From contig PGCO01000003.1 of assembly GCA_002786355.1 (NCBI GenBank), positions 310,001 through 374,000 of the forward strand: 64,000 bases of DNA, written 5' to 3'. Below the pieces are notes generated by a model. The model had not been told where the DNA came from. It did no database searches and saw only the letters and a program-made list of their open reading frames with translations. Of this stretch, positions 43,294 through 51,124 are shown piece after piece. The first letter of the stretch is position 1. Each line of letters opens with the position of its first letter. Origin of the DNA: Sediminibacterium sp. FEMGT703S. GTDB lineage: Bacteria; Bacteroidota; Bacteroidia; Chitinophagales; Chitinophagaceae. The translations under genes and the position numbers were made by a program.

Positions 43294-43605
43294 TTAGTAA
43301 GTTAGGTCTTCGTAAGCAGATTGCAATTCATTATAAGAATGCTGATCTTTTGCAGCTTTGGCTGCTTCCATTCCTTTCTCGTACCATTGAATGGCTGCAG
43401 TAGTATCCCCTATTCGTTCTAGTAATTTGGCCAAATGATAATAAGAACCAATATAATTAGGATCTTCTGTTAATATGGCTTCAAATAATAGCTTGGCTTC
43501 CGCATCATTCCCAAGCTTAATCCATTCCAATGCCAATGCATGGCGCAAGAATTGGTCGGCAGGATTTGATTGTAACATTTCTTGAATTCTGGCAATTCGA
43601 TTCAT
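43294..43605 (-). CDS. Small tetratricopeptide-repeat protein
   Basis: A 103-residue helical protein with about two TPR units ([64 protein letters not shown]). No signal peptide. Presumably a protein-binding scaffold; partner unknown. It lies 23 bp upstream of hutU on the same strand, so the two may be cotranscribed. Confidence 0.8.
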   Translation of the reverse strand: MNRIARIQEMLQSNPADQFLRHALALEWIKLGNDAEAKLLFEAILTEDPNYIGSYYHLAKLLERIGDTTAAIQWYEKGMEAAKAAKDQHSYNELQSAYEDLTY

Positions 43606-43663
43606 CTGGCTAAAGTATGAAATTCCGTACTTTTACAAGGTGGAAAAAGACAATCAACATAAT

Positions 43664-43822
43664 ATGAACCAAGATGAGGAAAAGGAATTAAACGACGCCC
43701 TCTCCAATGAAGCTTTAACGAAGATTGAAAATCATTTAACCAAAGCAGAATTAGACAAATTAGCTGCATTTTTTGCTAAAGAAATGTTGAATAATCCTAG
43801 TCAGGAAAAGCCTAAACCCTAA
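43664..43822 (+). CDS. Small acidic protein, unknown function
   Basis: 52 residues from the ATG at 43664 (a GTG eight codons earlier is possible). Highly charged and helical: DEEKELNDALSNEALTKIENHLTKAELDKLAAFFAKEMLNN, with no Cys or Trp. A near-match to a -7 element (TACTTTTA, 43628-43635) precedes it. No family recognised. It lies between the divergent TPR gene and etfB. The regular amphipathic pattern and good codon use suggest a real gene, but evidence is modest. Confidence 0.55.
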   Translation: MNQDEEKELNDALSNEALTKIENHLTKAELDKLAAFFAKEMLNNPSQEKPKP

Positions 43823-43881
43823 AGCCTGAAACTTTTTGGTTATTTTTTGGTTAAATACAAACAGTTATTAGTTTGACTCAG

Positions 43882-43889
43882 TATATTTG
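43882..43889 (+). promoter_or_regulatory. Candidate -7 element (TATATTTG) of the etfBA promoter
   Basis: Exact TAnnTTTG match 44 bases upstream of the etfB ATG. No TTTG at the usual -33 spacing was found, so an activator or a weak -33 is assumed. Confidence 0.5.
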
Positions 43890-43933
43890 CAATAGTTGCA
43901 TAAACAACTATTTAATAGATAAACCATAACCAT

Positions 43934-44677
43934 ATGAAGATTTTAGTTTGTGTTAGCAAAACACCAGACACGACTTCTAAAATTGCCTTCACCGATGGCA
44001 ATACCAAATTTGATGAAGCGGGTGTACAATGGATTATTAATCCTTACGATGAGTGGTATTCGCTGGTAAGAGCCATTGAATTAAAAGAAGCAAATCCTGC
44101 AGCTACTATTCATTTAGTAACCGTTGGCAATGCCGATGCAGAACCAATTATCAGAAAAGCATTGGCATTGGGTGGAGACGAAGCTATCCGTGTAAACACC
44201 GACAATAGCGATGCATACTACATTGCTGCACAAATTGCAGAAGTGGCCAAACAAGGTGGTTATGATATTATTTTTACCGGAAAGGAAACCATTGACTACA
44301 ATGGTTCTTCAATTGGTGGTATGGTTGCAGAATTAGTAGATGCACCTTATATTTCTTTAGCAACTAAATTTGATTTAAACGGAAACACTGCAACAGTGGT
44401 TCGTGAAATTGAAGGTGGTGAAGAAACGGCTGAAGTAGCACTACCAGTTGTGGTAAGTTGCCAAAAGGGAATGGCAGAACAAAGAATCCCCAATATGCGT
44501 GGTATTATGGCTGCAAGAACAAAGCCGCTTAAAGTGGTTGAACCTGCTGCTGTAGATGCACTAACCAGTATTGCAAGTTTTGAATTACCACCTGCAAAAG
44601 CTGGGGTTAAATTGGTTGCTCCTGATAATGTTGCTGAACTAGTAAGATTATTACATGAAGAAGCCAAAGCCATTTAA
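43934..44677 (+). CDS. etfB: Electron transfer flavoprotein subunit beta
   Basis: A 247-residue ETF beta subunit: MKILVCVSKTPDTTSKIAF start, WIINPYDEWYSLVRAIELKEA, the AMP-binding region GKETIDYNGSSIGGMVAELVDAPYI, and the ETF-beta signature VVREIEGGEETAEVALPVVVSCQKGMAEQRIPNMRGIMAARTKPL (about 155-200). With EtfA it accepts electrons from acyl-CoA and other dehydrogenases and passes them to ETF:quinone oxidoreductase. It precedes etfA by 36 bp. Confidence 0.96.
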   Translation: MKILVCVSKTPDTTSKIAFTDGNTKFDEAGVQWIINPYDEWYSLVRAIELKEANPAATIHLVTVGNADAEPIIRKALALGGDEAIRVNTDNSDAYYIAAQIAEVAKQGGYDIIFTGKETIDYNGSSIGGMVAELVDAPYISLATKFDLNGNTATVVREIEGGEETAEVALPVVVSCQKGMAEQRIPNMRGIMAARTKPLKVVEPAAVDALTSIASFELPPAKAGVKLVAPDNVAELVRLLHEEAKAI

Positions 44678-44713
44678 TCTAAATGCACTTTATTAACCAT
44701 CAAATCAATTAAC

Positions 44714-45679
44714 ATGTCAGTTTTAATATTTATAGATCAATCAGAAGGTCATGTAAAAAAATCTTCTTTAGAAGCGCTTACTTATGGTGCAGATATTGCT
44801 AAGCAATTGGGCACTACGGCAGAAGGTATTGTACTAGGTACTGTAAATGATGATTTAGCCGCATTGGGTAAATACGGCGTGAGCAAAATTCACCAAGTAA
44901 GCAATGCTGCATTAAACAATGTAGATGCACAAGTTTATGCTAGTGTAATTAGCCAAGCAGCAACTGCAAGTGGAGCTACTGTGGTTGTATTTTCTCATAA
45001 CCAAACAGGCAAAGCAATTGCTTCCAGAGTAGCGGCTAAATTGAAAGCTGGCTTAGTTGCTGGTGCATGCGCACTGCCAGATACCAGCAATGGATTTTCC
45101 GTTAAGAAAACCGTATTCTCTGGTAAGGCTTATGCAAATGTGAATATCCTTTCAGCTGTTAAAGTAATTTCTTTAAATCCAAATGCATATAAGACTGTTG
45201 CAACGGAAGGCACTGCTGCTGTTGAAGCATTAGCGGTAACAGTAAGCGAACCTAAAGTAAAAGTAACTGCAGTAAATAAAATAACTGGAGAAGTACCATT
45301 AACCGAAGCGGATATTGTGGTAAGTGGTGGTAGAGGTTTGAAAGGACCAGAACATTGGGGTATTTTATTAGACCTTGCTAAAGAATTGGGCGCTGCAACT
45401 GCTTGTAGCAGACCAGTAGGTGATGCTCATTGGAGACCACACCACGAGCACGTTGGACAAACAGGCGTTCAAGTAGCTCCTAACTTATATATTGCCATTG
45501 GTATTTCTGGTGCCATTCAACACTTGGCAGGTGTAAACAGATCTAAAGTAATTGTAGTAATCAATAAAGACCCAGAAGCGCCTTTCTTTAAGGCAGCCGA
45601 TTACGGTATTGTAGGAGACGCATTTGAAGTGGTTCCACAAATTACCGCAGCTATTCAAAAAATGAAGGCTGGCGCTTAA
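44714..45679 (+). CDS. etfA: Electron transfer flavoprotein subunit alpha
   Basis: A 321-residue ETF alpha subunit. The N-terminal domain (SVLIFIDQSEGHVKKSSLEALTYGADIAKQLG) is followed by the FAD-binding C-terminal domain with SGGRGLKGPEHWGILLDLAKELGAATACSRPVGDA, the VGQTGVQVAPNLYIAIGISGAIQHLAGV signature and the final INKDPEAPFFKAADYGIVGD. Complete. Its last bases overlap the convergent cupin gene by 4 bp, and a long hairpin lies just past its stop. Confidence 0.96.
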   Translation: MSVLIFIDQSEGHVKKSSLEALTYGADIAKQLGTTAEGIVLGTVNDDLAALGKYGVSKIHQVSNAALNNVDAQVYASVISQAATASGATVVVFSHNQTGKAIASRVAAKLKAGLVAGACALPDTSNGFSVKKTVFSGKAYANVNILSAVKVISLNPNAYKTVATEGTAAVEALAVTVSEPKVKVTAVNKITGEVPLTEADIVVSGGRGLKGPEHWGILLDLAKELGAATACSRPVGDAHWRPHHEHVGQTGVQVAPNLYIAIGISGAIQHLAGVNRSKVIVVINKDPEAPFFKAADYGIVGDAFEVVPQITAAIQKMKAGA

Positions 45680-46020
45680 CCTAAATTGATTCCACCTTTT
45701 TCTCGATAGTCTTCACGCAATGGCGTGAAGACATCGAGTATAAAACAGTTGGTGATAGCTAGCCCACTGTGCATCGTATTAGACGGAATTACAAATACCT
45801 GCCCTGGTTCTAATACATATTTAACCCCATCTACGGTTAATTCAAATGTTCCATCTAAAATATATGACACTTGTTCTTGAGGATGCGAATGCGTTGGCAA
45901 AACCGCTCCAGCAGAGGCTTTCACATGAGAATAAGTAGCGTTAGCAGTATGAATAAACTGCGCATCATATCCTTCAATTAATCTAGAAGAAGGAATTTCA
46001 TGAATATTAAATAGGGGCAT
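45676..46020 (-). CDS. Cupin domain-containing protein
   Basis: A 114-residue single-domain cupin. Motif 1 is PTHSHPQEQVSYILDGTFELTVDG and motif 2 is PGQVFVIPSNTMHSG, giving the His-His-Gln(Glu)/His metal set typical of small cupins. The C-terminal DVFTPLREDYREKGG is common in this group. Role unknown. It may be a sugar- or metabolite-binding cupin or a dioxygenase-like protein. The codons for its C-terminal DVFTPLREDYRE segment form the large hairpin described separately. Confidence 0.85.
   Translation of the reverse strand: MPLFNIHEIPSSRLIEGYDAQFIHTANATYSHVKASAGAVLPTHSHPQEQVSYILDGTFELTVDGVKYVLEPGQVFVIPSNTMHSGLAITNCFILDVFTPLREDYREKGGINLG
45702..45738. promoter_or_regulatory. 16-bp-stem hairpin at the etfA / cupin convergent junction
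   Basis: CTCGAT (45702-45707), bulged A, GTCTTCACGC (45709-45718), loop AATG, GCGTGAAGAC (45723-45732), ATCGAG (45733-45738). All 16 pairs are Watson-Crick. It starts 23 bases after the etfA stop and lies wholly inside the cupin coding sequence. No T-run follows on either strand, so it is not a standard terminator. It may protect or define the 3' end of the etfBA mRNA. Confidence 0.6.
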
Positions 46021-46060
46021 TTTAACGTATTTAGCAACACAATTTGCACATAAATTTTGG

Positions 46061-46068
46061 TAGTTTTG
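46061..46068 (+). promoter_or_regulatory. -7 element (TAGTTTTG) of the DUF3817 gene
   Basis: Exact TAnnTTTG match ending five bases before the ATG at 46074. With the usual -7 geometry the transcript would start at or next to the start codon, implying a leaderless or nearly leaderless mRNA. Confidence 0.5.
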
Positions 46069-46073
46069 CGCCT

Positions 46074-46379
46074 ATGCAAAAAACTGTTGGCAACGCACAT
46101 TCATTATTTAGAACAATTGGATATGCAGAAGGTATTTCTTTATTACTGCTATTAGGCATCGCCATGCCATTGAAATACTTAGCGGGCTTTCCATTGGCAG
46201 TAAAATACACAGGCTGGGCACATGGCCTTTTATTTGTGGCTTATTTGGCATTGGCACTTTGGGTAAAAGAACAAGAAAACTGGCCCTTTAAATATTTAAT
46301 CTATGCCTTTTTAGCGGCCTTTTTTCCATTTGGAACTTTCCTTTTCGACAAATGGCTGAAGAAACAAGGCAAGGCATGA
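46074..46379 (+). CDS. DUF3817 domain-containing membrane protein
   Basis: A 101-residue integral membrane protein with three predicted helices. Typical DUF3817 sequence: FRTIGYAEGISLLLLLGIAMPLKYLAGFPLAVKYTGWAHGLLFVAYLALALWV, and a C-terminal AAFFPFGTFLFDKWLKK. Start at 46074 is chosen because the promoter -7 element overlaps any earlier codon. Some relatives are fused to MFS or cytochrome-linked proteins, but no function is established. Transcribed divergently from the cupin gene. Confidence 0.85.
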   Translation: MQKTVGNAHSLFRTIGYAEGISLLLLLGIAMPLKYLAGFPLAVKYTGWAHGLLFVAYLALALWVKEQENWPFKYLIYAFLAAFFPFGTFLFDKWLKKQGKA

Positions 46380-46414
46380 TTCATTCGCTTTTTTAAGTTA
46401 ATTTAGCACACAAT

Positions 46415-47008
46415 ATGAAGAAGATTGAACTGGAAATTGTAGCGCTTTCTCACAGCATTACACAAACCCACTCTTATGCAGTAGTATTGGGTGAAATGAA
46501 TGGTTTACGTAGACTCCCCATTGTAATTGGAGGATTCGAGGCACAAGCTATTGCAGTTGCTTTAGAAAATATGCATCCTAGTCGTCCACTCACCCACGAC
46601 TTGATGAAAAATTTCATGAACGCTTTTGGAGTTGAATTGCAAGAGATCATCATCAACGATTTACAAGAAGGTATTTTTTATTCAAAATTGGTATGCTATA
46701 CCGATAATGATACCGTTGAAATAGATAGCCGAACCAGCGATGCATTGGCATTGGCAGTAAGATTTGGTTGCCCTATTTATACTTACGATAATATTTTAGA
46801 AAGCGCGGGCATTGCTATGGAAGAAGGCGGCGCTGCTAAACCCAAAATGGAAGCAGTAGGCTCAGAAGAACCTGCAGGGAGCAGCGAACGTTCAGACCTT
46901 AGCACACTTAATATAGAAGAGTTGAATAATTTATTAAATGAAGTGCTAGAACAAGAAGATTATATCAGAGCTATTGCCATTCGTGACGAGTTGAAAAAAA
47001 GAAAATAG
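46415..47008 (+). CDS. Bifunctional nuclease family protein (DUF151) with C-terminal UvrB/UvrC motif
   Basis: A 197-residue protein. The DUF151 domain covers about 1-130: LPIVIGGFEAQAIAVALENMHPSRPLTHDLMKNFMNAFGVELQEIIINDLQEGIFYSKL, then SRTSDALALAVRFGCPIYTYDNIL. A Ser/Glu-rich linker leads to a short helical hairpin LSTLNIEELNNLLNEVLEQEDYIRAIAIRDELKKRK, the UVR motif. Relatives in plants and Mycobacterium show DNase and RNase activity. The gene is 18 bp upstream of ispE. Confidence 0.9.
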   Translation: MKKIELEIVALSHSITQTHSYAVVLGEMNGLRRLPIVIGGFEAQAIAVALENMHPSRPLTHDLMKNFMNAFGVELQEIIINDLQEGIFYSKLVCYTDNDTVEIDSRTSDALALAVRFGCPIYTYDNILESAGIAMEEGGAAKPKMEAVGSEEPAGSSERSDLSTLNIEELNNLLNEVLEQEDYIRAIAIRDELKKRK

Positions 47009-47026
47009 TGCTTTGCACAAAAGCCC

Positions 47027-47833
47027 ATGGTCACTTTTCCCAACTGTAAAATTAATCTAGGATTACATATCACCGTAAAAAGACCCGATGGTTTTCATGA
47101 ATTGGAAACAGTATTCTACCCTGTTCCTTTAAAAGATATATTAGAAGTAGTTAGTTCCACTACATTGCAATTTCAATCAACTGGTATAGATATTCCAGGC
47201 AATCCAGCAAGCAATCTTTGTTTAAAAGCCTATCATTTACTAAAAGAAGATTTCCCACAGCTGCCTCCTGTGCAAATGCATTTACACAAAATCATTCCGA
47301 TGGGAGCAGGACTAGGTGGAGGGAGTGCAGATGGCGCATTTGCATTGCAATTACTGAATGATAAATATTTTTTAGGGCTATCCCCAACGCAATTAATGAA
47401 ATACGCCCTTCAATTGGGCAGCGATTGCCCATTTTTTATCCTCAACCAACCTTGCTATGCAACAGGTAGAGGCGAAGATTTAACTCCAATAAAATTGGAT
47501 TTATCCGGCTATCGTTTTGTAATAGTACACCCAGGCATCCATATAAATACCAAGTGGGCATTTGAACAAATTCAACCCGGTTTACCTGCAAGATCAATTA
47601 AAGAAATCATTCAATTACCCATACAGGATTGGAAGTATTATTTAAGCAATGATTTTGAATCGCCCATCAAGCAAAATTATCCTGCAATTGAAGCAATCAA
47701 ATTGGCTCTATATAAAGACGGCGCTATATATGCAAGTATGAGCGGCAGTGGTAGCACTGTATTTGGCATCTATCCTACAAATGCAAATATTGAATTGAAT
47801 AAACAATTGAATTACCGAATAGATATTATTTAG
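47027..47833 (+). CDS. ispE: 4-(cytidine 5'-diphospho)-2-C-methyl-D-erythritol kinase
   Basis: A 268-residue GHMP kinase of the MEP isoprenoid pathway. N-terminal PNCKINLGLHITVKRPDGFHELETVFYPV is diagnostic, the ATP loop MGAGLGGGSADGAFAL is near residue 95, and the C-terminal motif SMSGSGSTVFGIYPT is present. Complete. Likely cotranscribed with the upstream nuclease-family gene. Confidence 0.96.
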   Translation: MVTFPNCKINLGLHITVKRPDGFHELETVFYPVPLKDILEVVSSTTLQFQSTGIDIPGNPASNLCLKAYHLLKEDFPQLPPVQMHLHKIIPMGAGLGGGSADGAFALQLLNDKYFLGLSPTQLMKYALQLGSDCPFFILNQPCYATGRGEDLTPIKLDLSGYRFVIVHPGIHINTKWAFEQIQPGLPARSIKEIIQLPIQDWKYYLSNDFESPIKQNYPAIEAIKLALYKDGAIYASMSGSGSTVFGIYPTNANIELNKQLNYRIDII

Positions 47834-47862
47834 TTAGTATCTTTTACCGAAAATTAATTTAT

Positions 47863-49482
47863 ATGAAATTGATTATTGCGGTAATACTTTCTTCATTAAT
47901 AGGACTGAACAGTTTTGGGCAAACAGCTCATAATACCTATTTAGATCTTTTAGCCCTCAGTAAAGAATTAAGACAAATAGAACGTACTGCTTTACCCAAT
48001 GGAGTTCCTGACTATCGTATCCAAACAATTAAAACAATTGAGCAAAAATTATTGCTCTATAAAAACAAGCATTCGAAAATTGATACATCGGGTTGGTCCC
48101 TAGAAAATCGTGTAGACTATGTATTAGTAAAAGCAGAAATGAATGCCCTTGAATATAATTGCCGCATTTTAAAGCCTTGGCAACGAGATCCAGCATTTTA
48201 TGCAATAGTTTGGAACGAACAAAGTGATACACCTGATCACGAGGGTCCAACTAGTTTTTCTGCGATTGAACTTTGGAAATATAATTTCCCACTCTCCCCT
48301 ACTGACGCGGCAAAACTAAGCGCTTCCTTAAAAATTATTCCTCCACTTTACGAACAGGCAAAATTAAATTTAACAGGGAATGCGAGAGACCTATGGAGCG
48401 CAGGAATAGGAAATATAAAAGAACAAGTGGTTATTTTAGAAGAACTAGCCAATAAAACAAATAATACTTCTGTTGAATTAACTCAATCAATTGTAGCTGC
48501 AAAAAAAGCCTGTAATCAATTCATATTATGGTTAGAAAAAAAGCTCCCTTCTAAATACGGCTCATCAGGAATTGGAAAAGAACAATATAATTGGCATTTG
48601 AAAAATGTATTGCTTGTCCCACTTACTTGGGATGACGAAGTAATGCTACTAAAAAGAGAATTAACAAGAGCATACGCATCCTTGCAATTAGAAAGAGAAA
48701 GAAACAAAAATTTACCCCCATTAAATCCTATTAGCAATAAAGCAGAATATCTTCAAAAAACTGATGAAGCGGTTACTAAGATGATGCAATTTATACAACA
48801 GAAAAAAATACTGCCAGTTAAAGAATACATGGAGCCTGCACTTCGAAAACATTTAGGTGATTTTGTACCTGAGCAAAACAGAAATTTTTTTTCAATTATT
48901 AGCCATTTGGCCCCAGCTGTTTTGTTCTCTCATTCTACCCATTGGTTTGAAGTGGAAGGACTTATTAAAGATCCAAACAAAAGCTTATTGCGTAAAGATG
49001 CTTTGCCATATAATATGTGGATGATGCGGGATGAAGGTTTAGCAACCAGCATGGAAGAAACGTTGATGCATGCAGGAATGTGGGATGAAAATCCAAGAGC
49101 AAGAGAATTAGTTTGGATTATGTTGGCTCAACGATGTGCAAGAGGATTGGCTTCTTTGTATGCGCAAGCCAATATGATTAATTACGAACAAGCAAGAAAA
49201 TTTCAGGTAGAATGGACACCTAAAGGATGGACGGGTGATGAAAGCTTAGTAGGATTTGAACAACATTTATATTTGCGTCAACCTGCTTATGGCACATGTT
49301 ACGTTACAGGCAAGTACCTGATTGAAAAGGTGATGATGGATATGAGTCGTTTGCATCAAAACAATTTTACATTGTATAACTTCTTTGAAAAATTTTATGC
49401 AGCAGGAATTATACCAGTTTCATTAGTGGGTTGGCAACTAACGGGTAATGATGAAGAGATAAAAAAGTTATTAAAAAAATGA
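47863..49482 (+). CDS. Secreted DUF885-like protein with degenerate metal site
   Basis: A 539-residue exported protein (signal peptide MKLIIAVILSSLIGLNSFGQ). The helical body and C-terminal motifs RDEGLATSMEETLMHAG and LRQPAYGTCYVTGKYLIEKV resemble the EGWAxYxExL and QATSYxxG segments of DUF885 (M3-like peptidase family). The expected HExxxHH zinc motif is not recognisable; the matching region reads SHLAPAVLFSHSTHWFEVEG. It is therefore probably a non-peptidase relative or an enzyme with altered metal binding. Function unknown. Confidence 0.65.
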   Translation: MKLIIAVILSSLIGLNSFGQTAHNTYLDLLALSKELRQIERTALPNGVPDYRIQTIKTIEQKLLLYKNKHSKIDTSGWSLENRVDYVLVKAEMNALEYNCRILKPWQRDPAFYAIVWNEQSDTPDHEGPTSFSAIELWKYNFPLSPTDAAKLSASLKIIPPLYEQAKLNLTGNARDLWSAGIGNIKEQVVILEELANKTNNTSVELTQSIVAAKKACNQFILWLEKKLPSKYGSSGIGKEQYNWHLKNVLLVPLTWDDEVMLLKRELTRAYASLQLERERNKNLPPLNPISNKAEYLQKTDEAVTKMMQFIQQKKILPVKEYMEPALRKHLGDFVPEQNRNFFSIISHLAPAVLFSHSTHWFEVEGLIKDPNKSLLRKDALPYNMWMMRDEGLATSMEETLMHAGMWDENPRARELVWIMLAQRCARGLASLYAQANMINYEQARKFQVEWTPKGWTGDESLVGFEQHLYLRQPAYGTCYVTGKYLIEKVMMDMSRLHQNNFTLYNFFEKFYAAGIIPVSLVGWQLTGNDEEIKKLLKK

Positions 49483-49618
49483 AACTAACTATCCATCCTA
49501 TTCAAATTAAAGATTAATAAGTATTCTATTGGTGTATAATATCCGCAATACTGATGCCTGGCATACTATTGGGCGTTTTTGGGCAAATACATTTTATCAA
49601 TAGATTAAATTACAATTT

Positions 49619-50941
49619 ATGCAACGAAGAAACTTCATTAAACAATCATCCTTCACCGCAATTGGTATGGGGGTTTTGGGTTCATTAATTGCCAATAATA
49701 AAAACAGTTTTTCCAATTTAACTGTAAATAGCAAGCGCATTGAAAGCCGCATTTTTGAACTAGCCAAATTTGGTGTGGATGAAAAAGGTCGTGGGTACAG
49801 AGTTGCATATACCAAAGGCGATCTTGAAGGCCGTGCTTGGTTTATGGAGCTGATGAAAAAAGCTGGCCTAAACCCAACAATAGATGCAGCAGGTAATATC
49901 ATAGGTAAACGCGATGGAAAGAATCCATCACTCAAACCAATTGCATTCGGTTCGCATATTGACATGGTACCCGATGGGGGTAATTATGATGGCACACTTG
50001 GCTCAATTGCTGCATTAGAACTAGTAGAAATATTCAATGAAAACAACATTGTAACCGAGCATCCTTTGGAGGTAATCATTTTTGGCAATGAAGAAGGCGG
50101 CACTATAGGTAGTAAAGCAATGGTGGGCGATATAACGAGTGATGGATTGAAACAGAAAAGTCAAAGTGGATTAACCATGGGGGAAGGCATTAAAGCCATT
50201 GGTGGCAATCCTGAAAACATTCAATCTTGCATCCGCAAAAAAGGAGATATACATTCATGGGTAGAATTGCATATTGAACAAGGCGGAATTTTAGAAAGGG
50301 AAAAAATTCAAATTGGTGTTGTAGAAGGTATAGTAGGTATTGTACATTGGGAAGTAACGGTAGAAGGTTTTGCCAATCATGCAGGTGCGACACCAATGAA
50401 TATGCGCCAAGATGCTTTATTAGCTGCATCCAAATTTATTATAGCAGTAAATGAAGTCATCAACAGTGTAAAAGGAAGTCAAGTTGGAACAATAGGAAAA
50501 ATTGCAGTGCAACCTGGAGCATATAATGTTATTCCAGGAAAAGTACAGTTGGGCTTAGAGATTCGTGATTTAAATGCTTCCAAAATTGAAAACCTATTTA
50601 AAGAAATAGAAAAACGTGCAGCAACTATTGCAACATCAAGCAAAACAACTATCAAATTTGAACGTCAGGCTAATGAATCTAAACCAGCTTTAACCGATAA
50701 AAAATTACAGCAAATTATAAATACCACAGCAAAGGCATTAGGTTTTACAACTAAGTTTATGCAAAGCGGTGCTGGGCATGATTCTCAACATATTGCAGCA
50801 ATTGCGCCATCTGCTATGATTTTTATTCCGAGCATAGGTGGCATTAGTCATTCTCCTAAAGAATTTTCAACAGCAACTGATATGGCCAATGGAGCAAATG
50901 TGTTAATTCAAACCATTCTTCAAATTGATCAATCGAAATAG
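49619..50941 (+). CDS. Zn-dependent M20 family amidohydrolase (allantoate/N-carbamoyl-amino-acid hydrolase type), Tat-exported
   Basis: A 440-residue enzyme. The N-terminus has a twin-arginine signal (QRRNFIKQSSFTAIGMGVLGSL). Catalytic-domain motifs: AFGSHIDMVPDGGNYDGTLGSIAALE (metal His and Asp), IIFGNEEGGTIGSKAMVGD (metal Glu pair), WVELHIEQGGILERE, and the dimerisation-domain GFANHAGATPMNMRQDALLAA. The C-terminal GAGHDSQHIAAIAPSAMIFIPSIGGISHSPKE closes the site. The pattern is that of the AllC/HyuC/beta-ureidopropionase subgroup. Substrate is probably an N-carbamoyl or allantoate-like compound outside the cytoplasm. Confidence 0.88.
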   Translation: MQRRNFIKQSSFTAIGMGVLGSLIANNKNSFSNLTVNSKRIESRIFELAKFGVDEKGRGYRVAYTKGDLEGRAWFMELMKKAGLNPTIDAAGNIIGKRDGKNPSLKPIAFGSHIDMVPDGGNYDGTLGSIAALELVEIFNENNIVTEHPLEVIIFGNEEGGTIGSKAMVGDITSDGLKQKSQSGLTMGEGIKAIGGNPENIQSCIRKKGDIHSWVELHIEQGGILEREKIQIGVVEGIVGIVHWEVTVEGFANHAGATPMNMRQDALLAASKFIIAVNEVINSVKGSQVGTIGKIAVQPGAYNVIPGKVQLGLEIRDLNASKIENLFKEIEKRAATIATSSKTTIKFERQANESKPALTDKKLQQIINTTAKALGFTTKFMQSGAGHDSQHIAAIAPSAMIFIPSIGGISHSPKEFSTATDMANGANVLIQTILQIDQSK

Positions 50942-50980
50942 TCCTAGAAGCTTCTTACAGGAGATTTTTTAAAACATTTT

Positions 50981-51000
50981 TAAAATATTTCAATATTTTA
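50981..51000. promoter_or_regulatory. Perfect AT-rich palindrome upstream of gltB, candidate operator
   Basis: TAAAATATT-TC-AATATTTTA is a 9-2-9 inverted repeat in the 183-bp gltB upstream region, about 50 bp upstream of the candidate -33 element. It could be a regulator site. The high local A+T makes chance possible. The rest of this gap shows only AT-rich sequence and the promoter. Confidence 0.35.
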
Positions 51001-51050
51001 CTTAGTTATTTGAATAATATTTAAATAATTAAGCATTCATGATATATTCC

Positions 51051-51081
51051 TTTGAATTAATCGTGATTTATTGTATTTTAG
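51051..51081 (+). promoter_or_regulatory. Candidate gltB promoter (TTTG-N19-TATTTTAG)
   Basis: A TTTG -33 element (51051-51054) and TATTTTAG (51074-51081; one mismatch to TAnnTTTG) with the canonical 19-bp spacing. Start of transcription would be near 51086, giving a leader of about 40 bases before the gltB ATG at 51125. Confidence 0.6.
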
Positions 51082-51124
51082 TCAAGATTGCCGCCATTAT
51101 TAACCCACGTTTAAACTGGACTAA

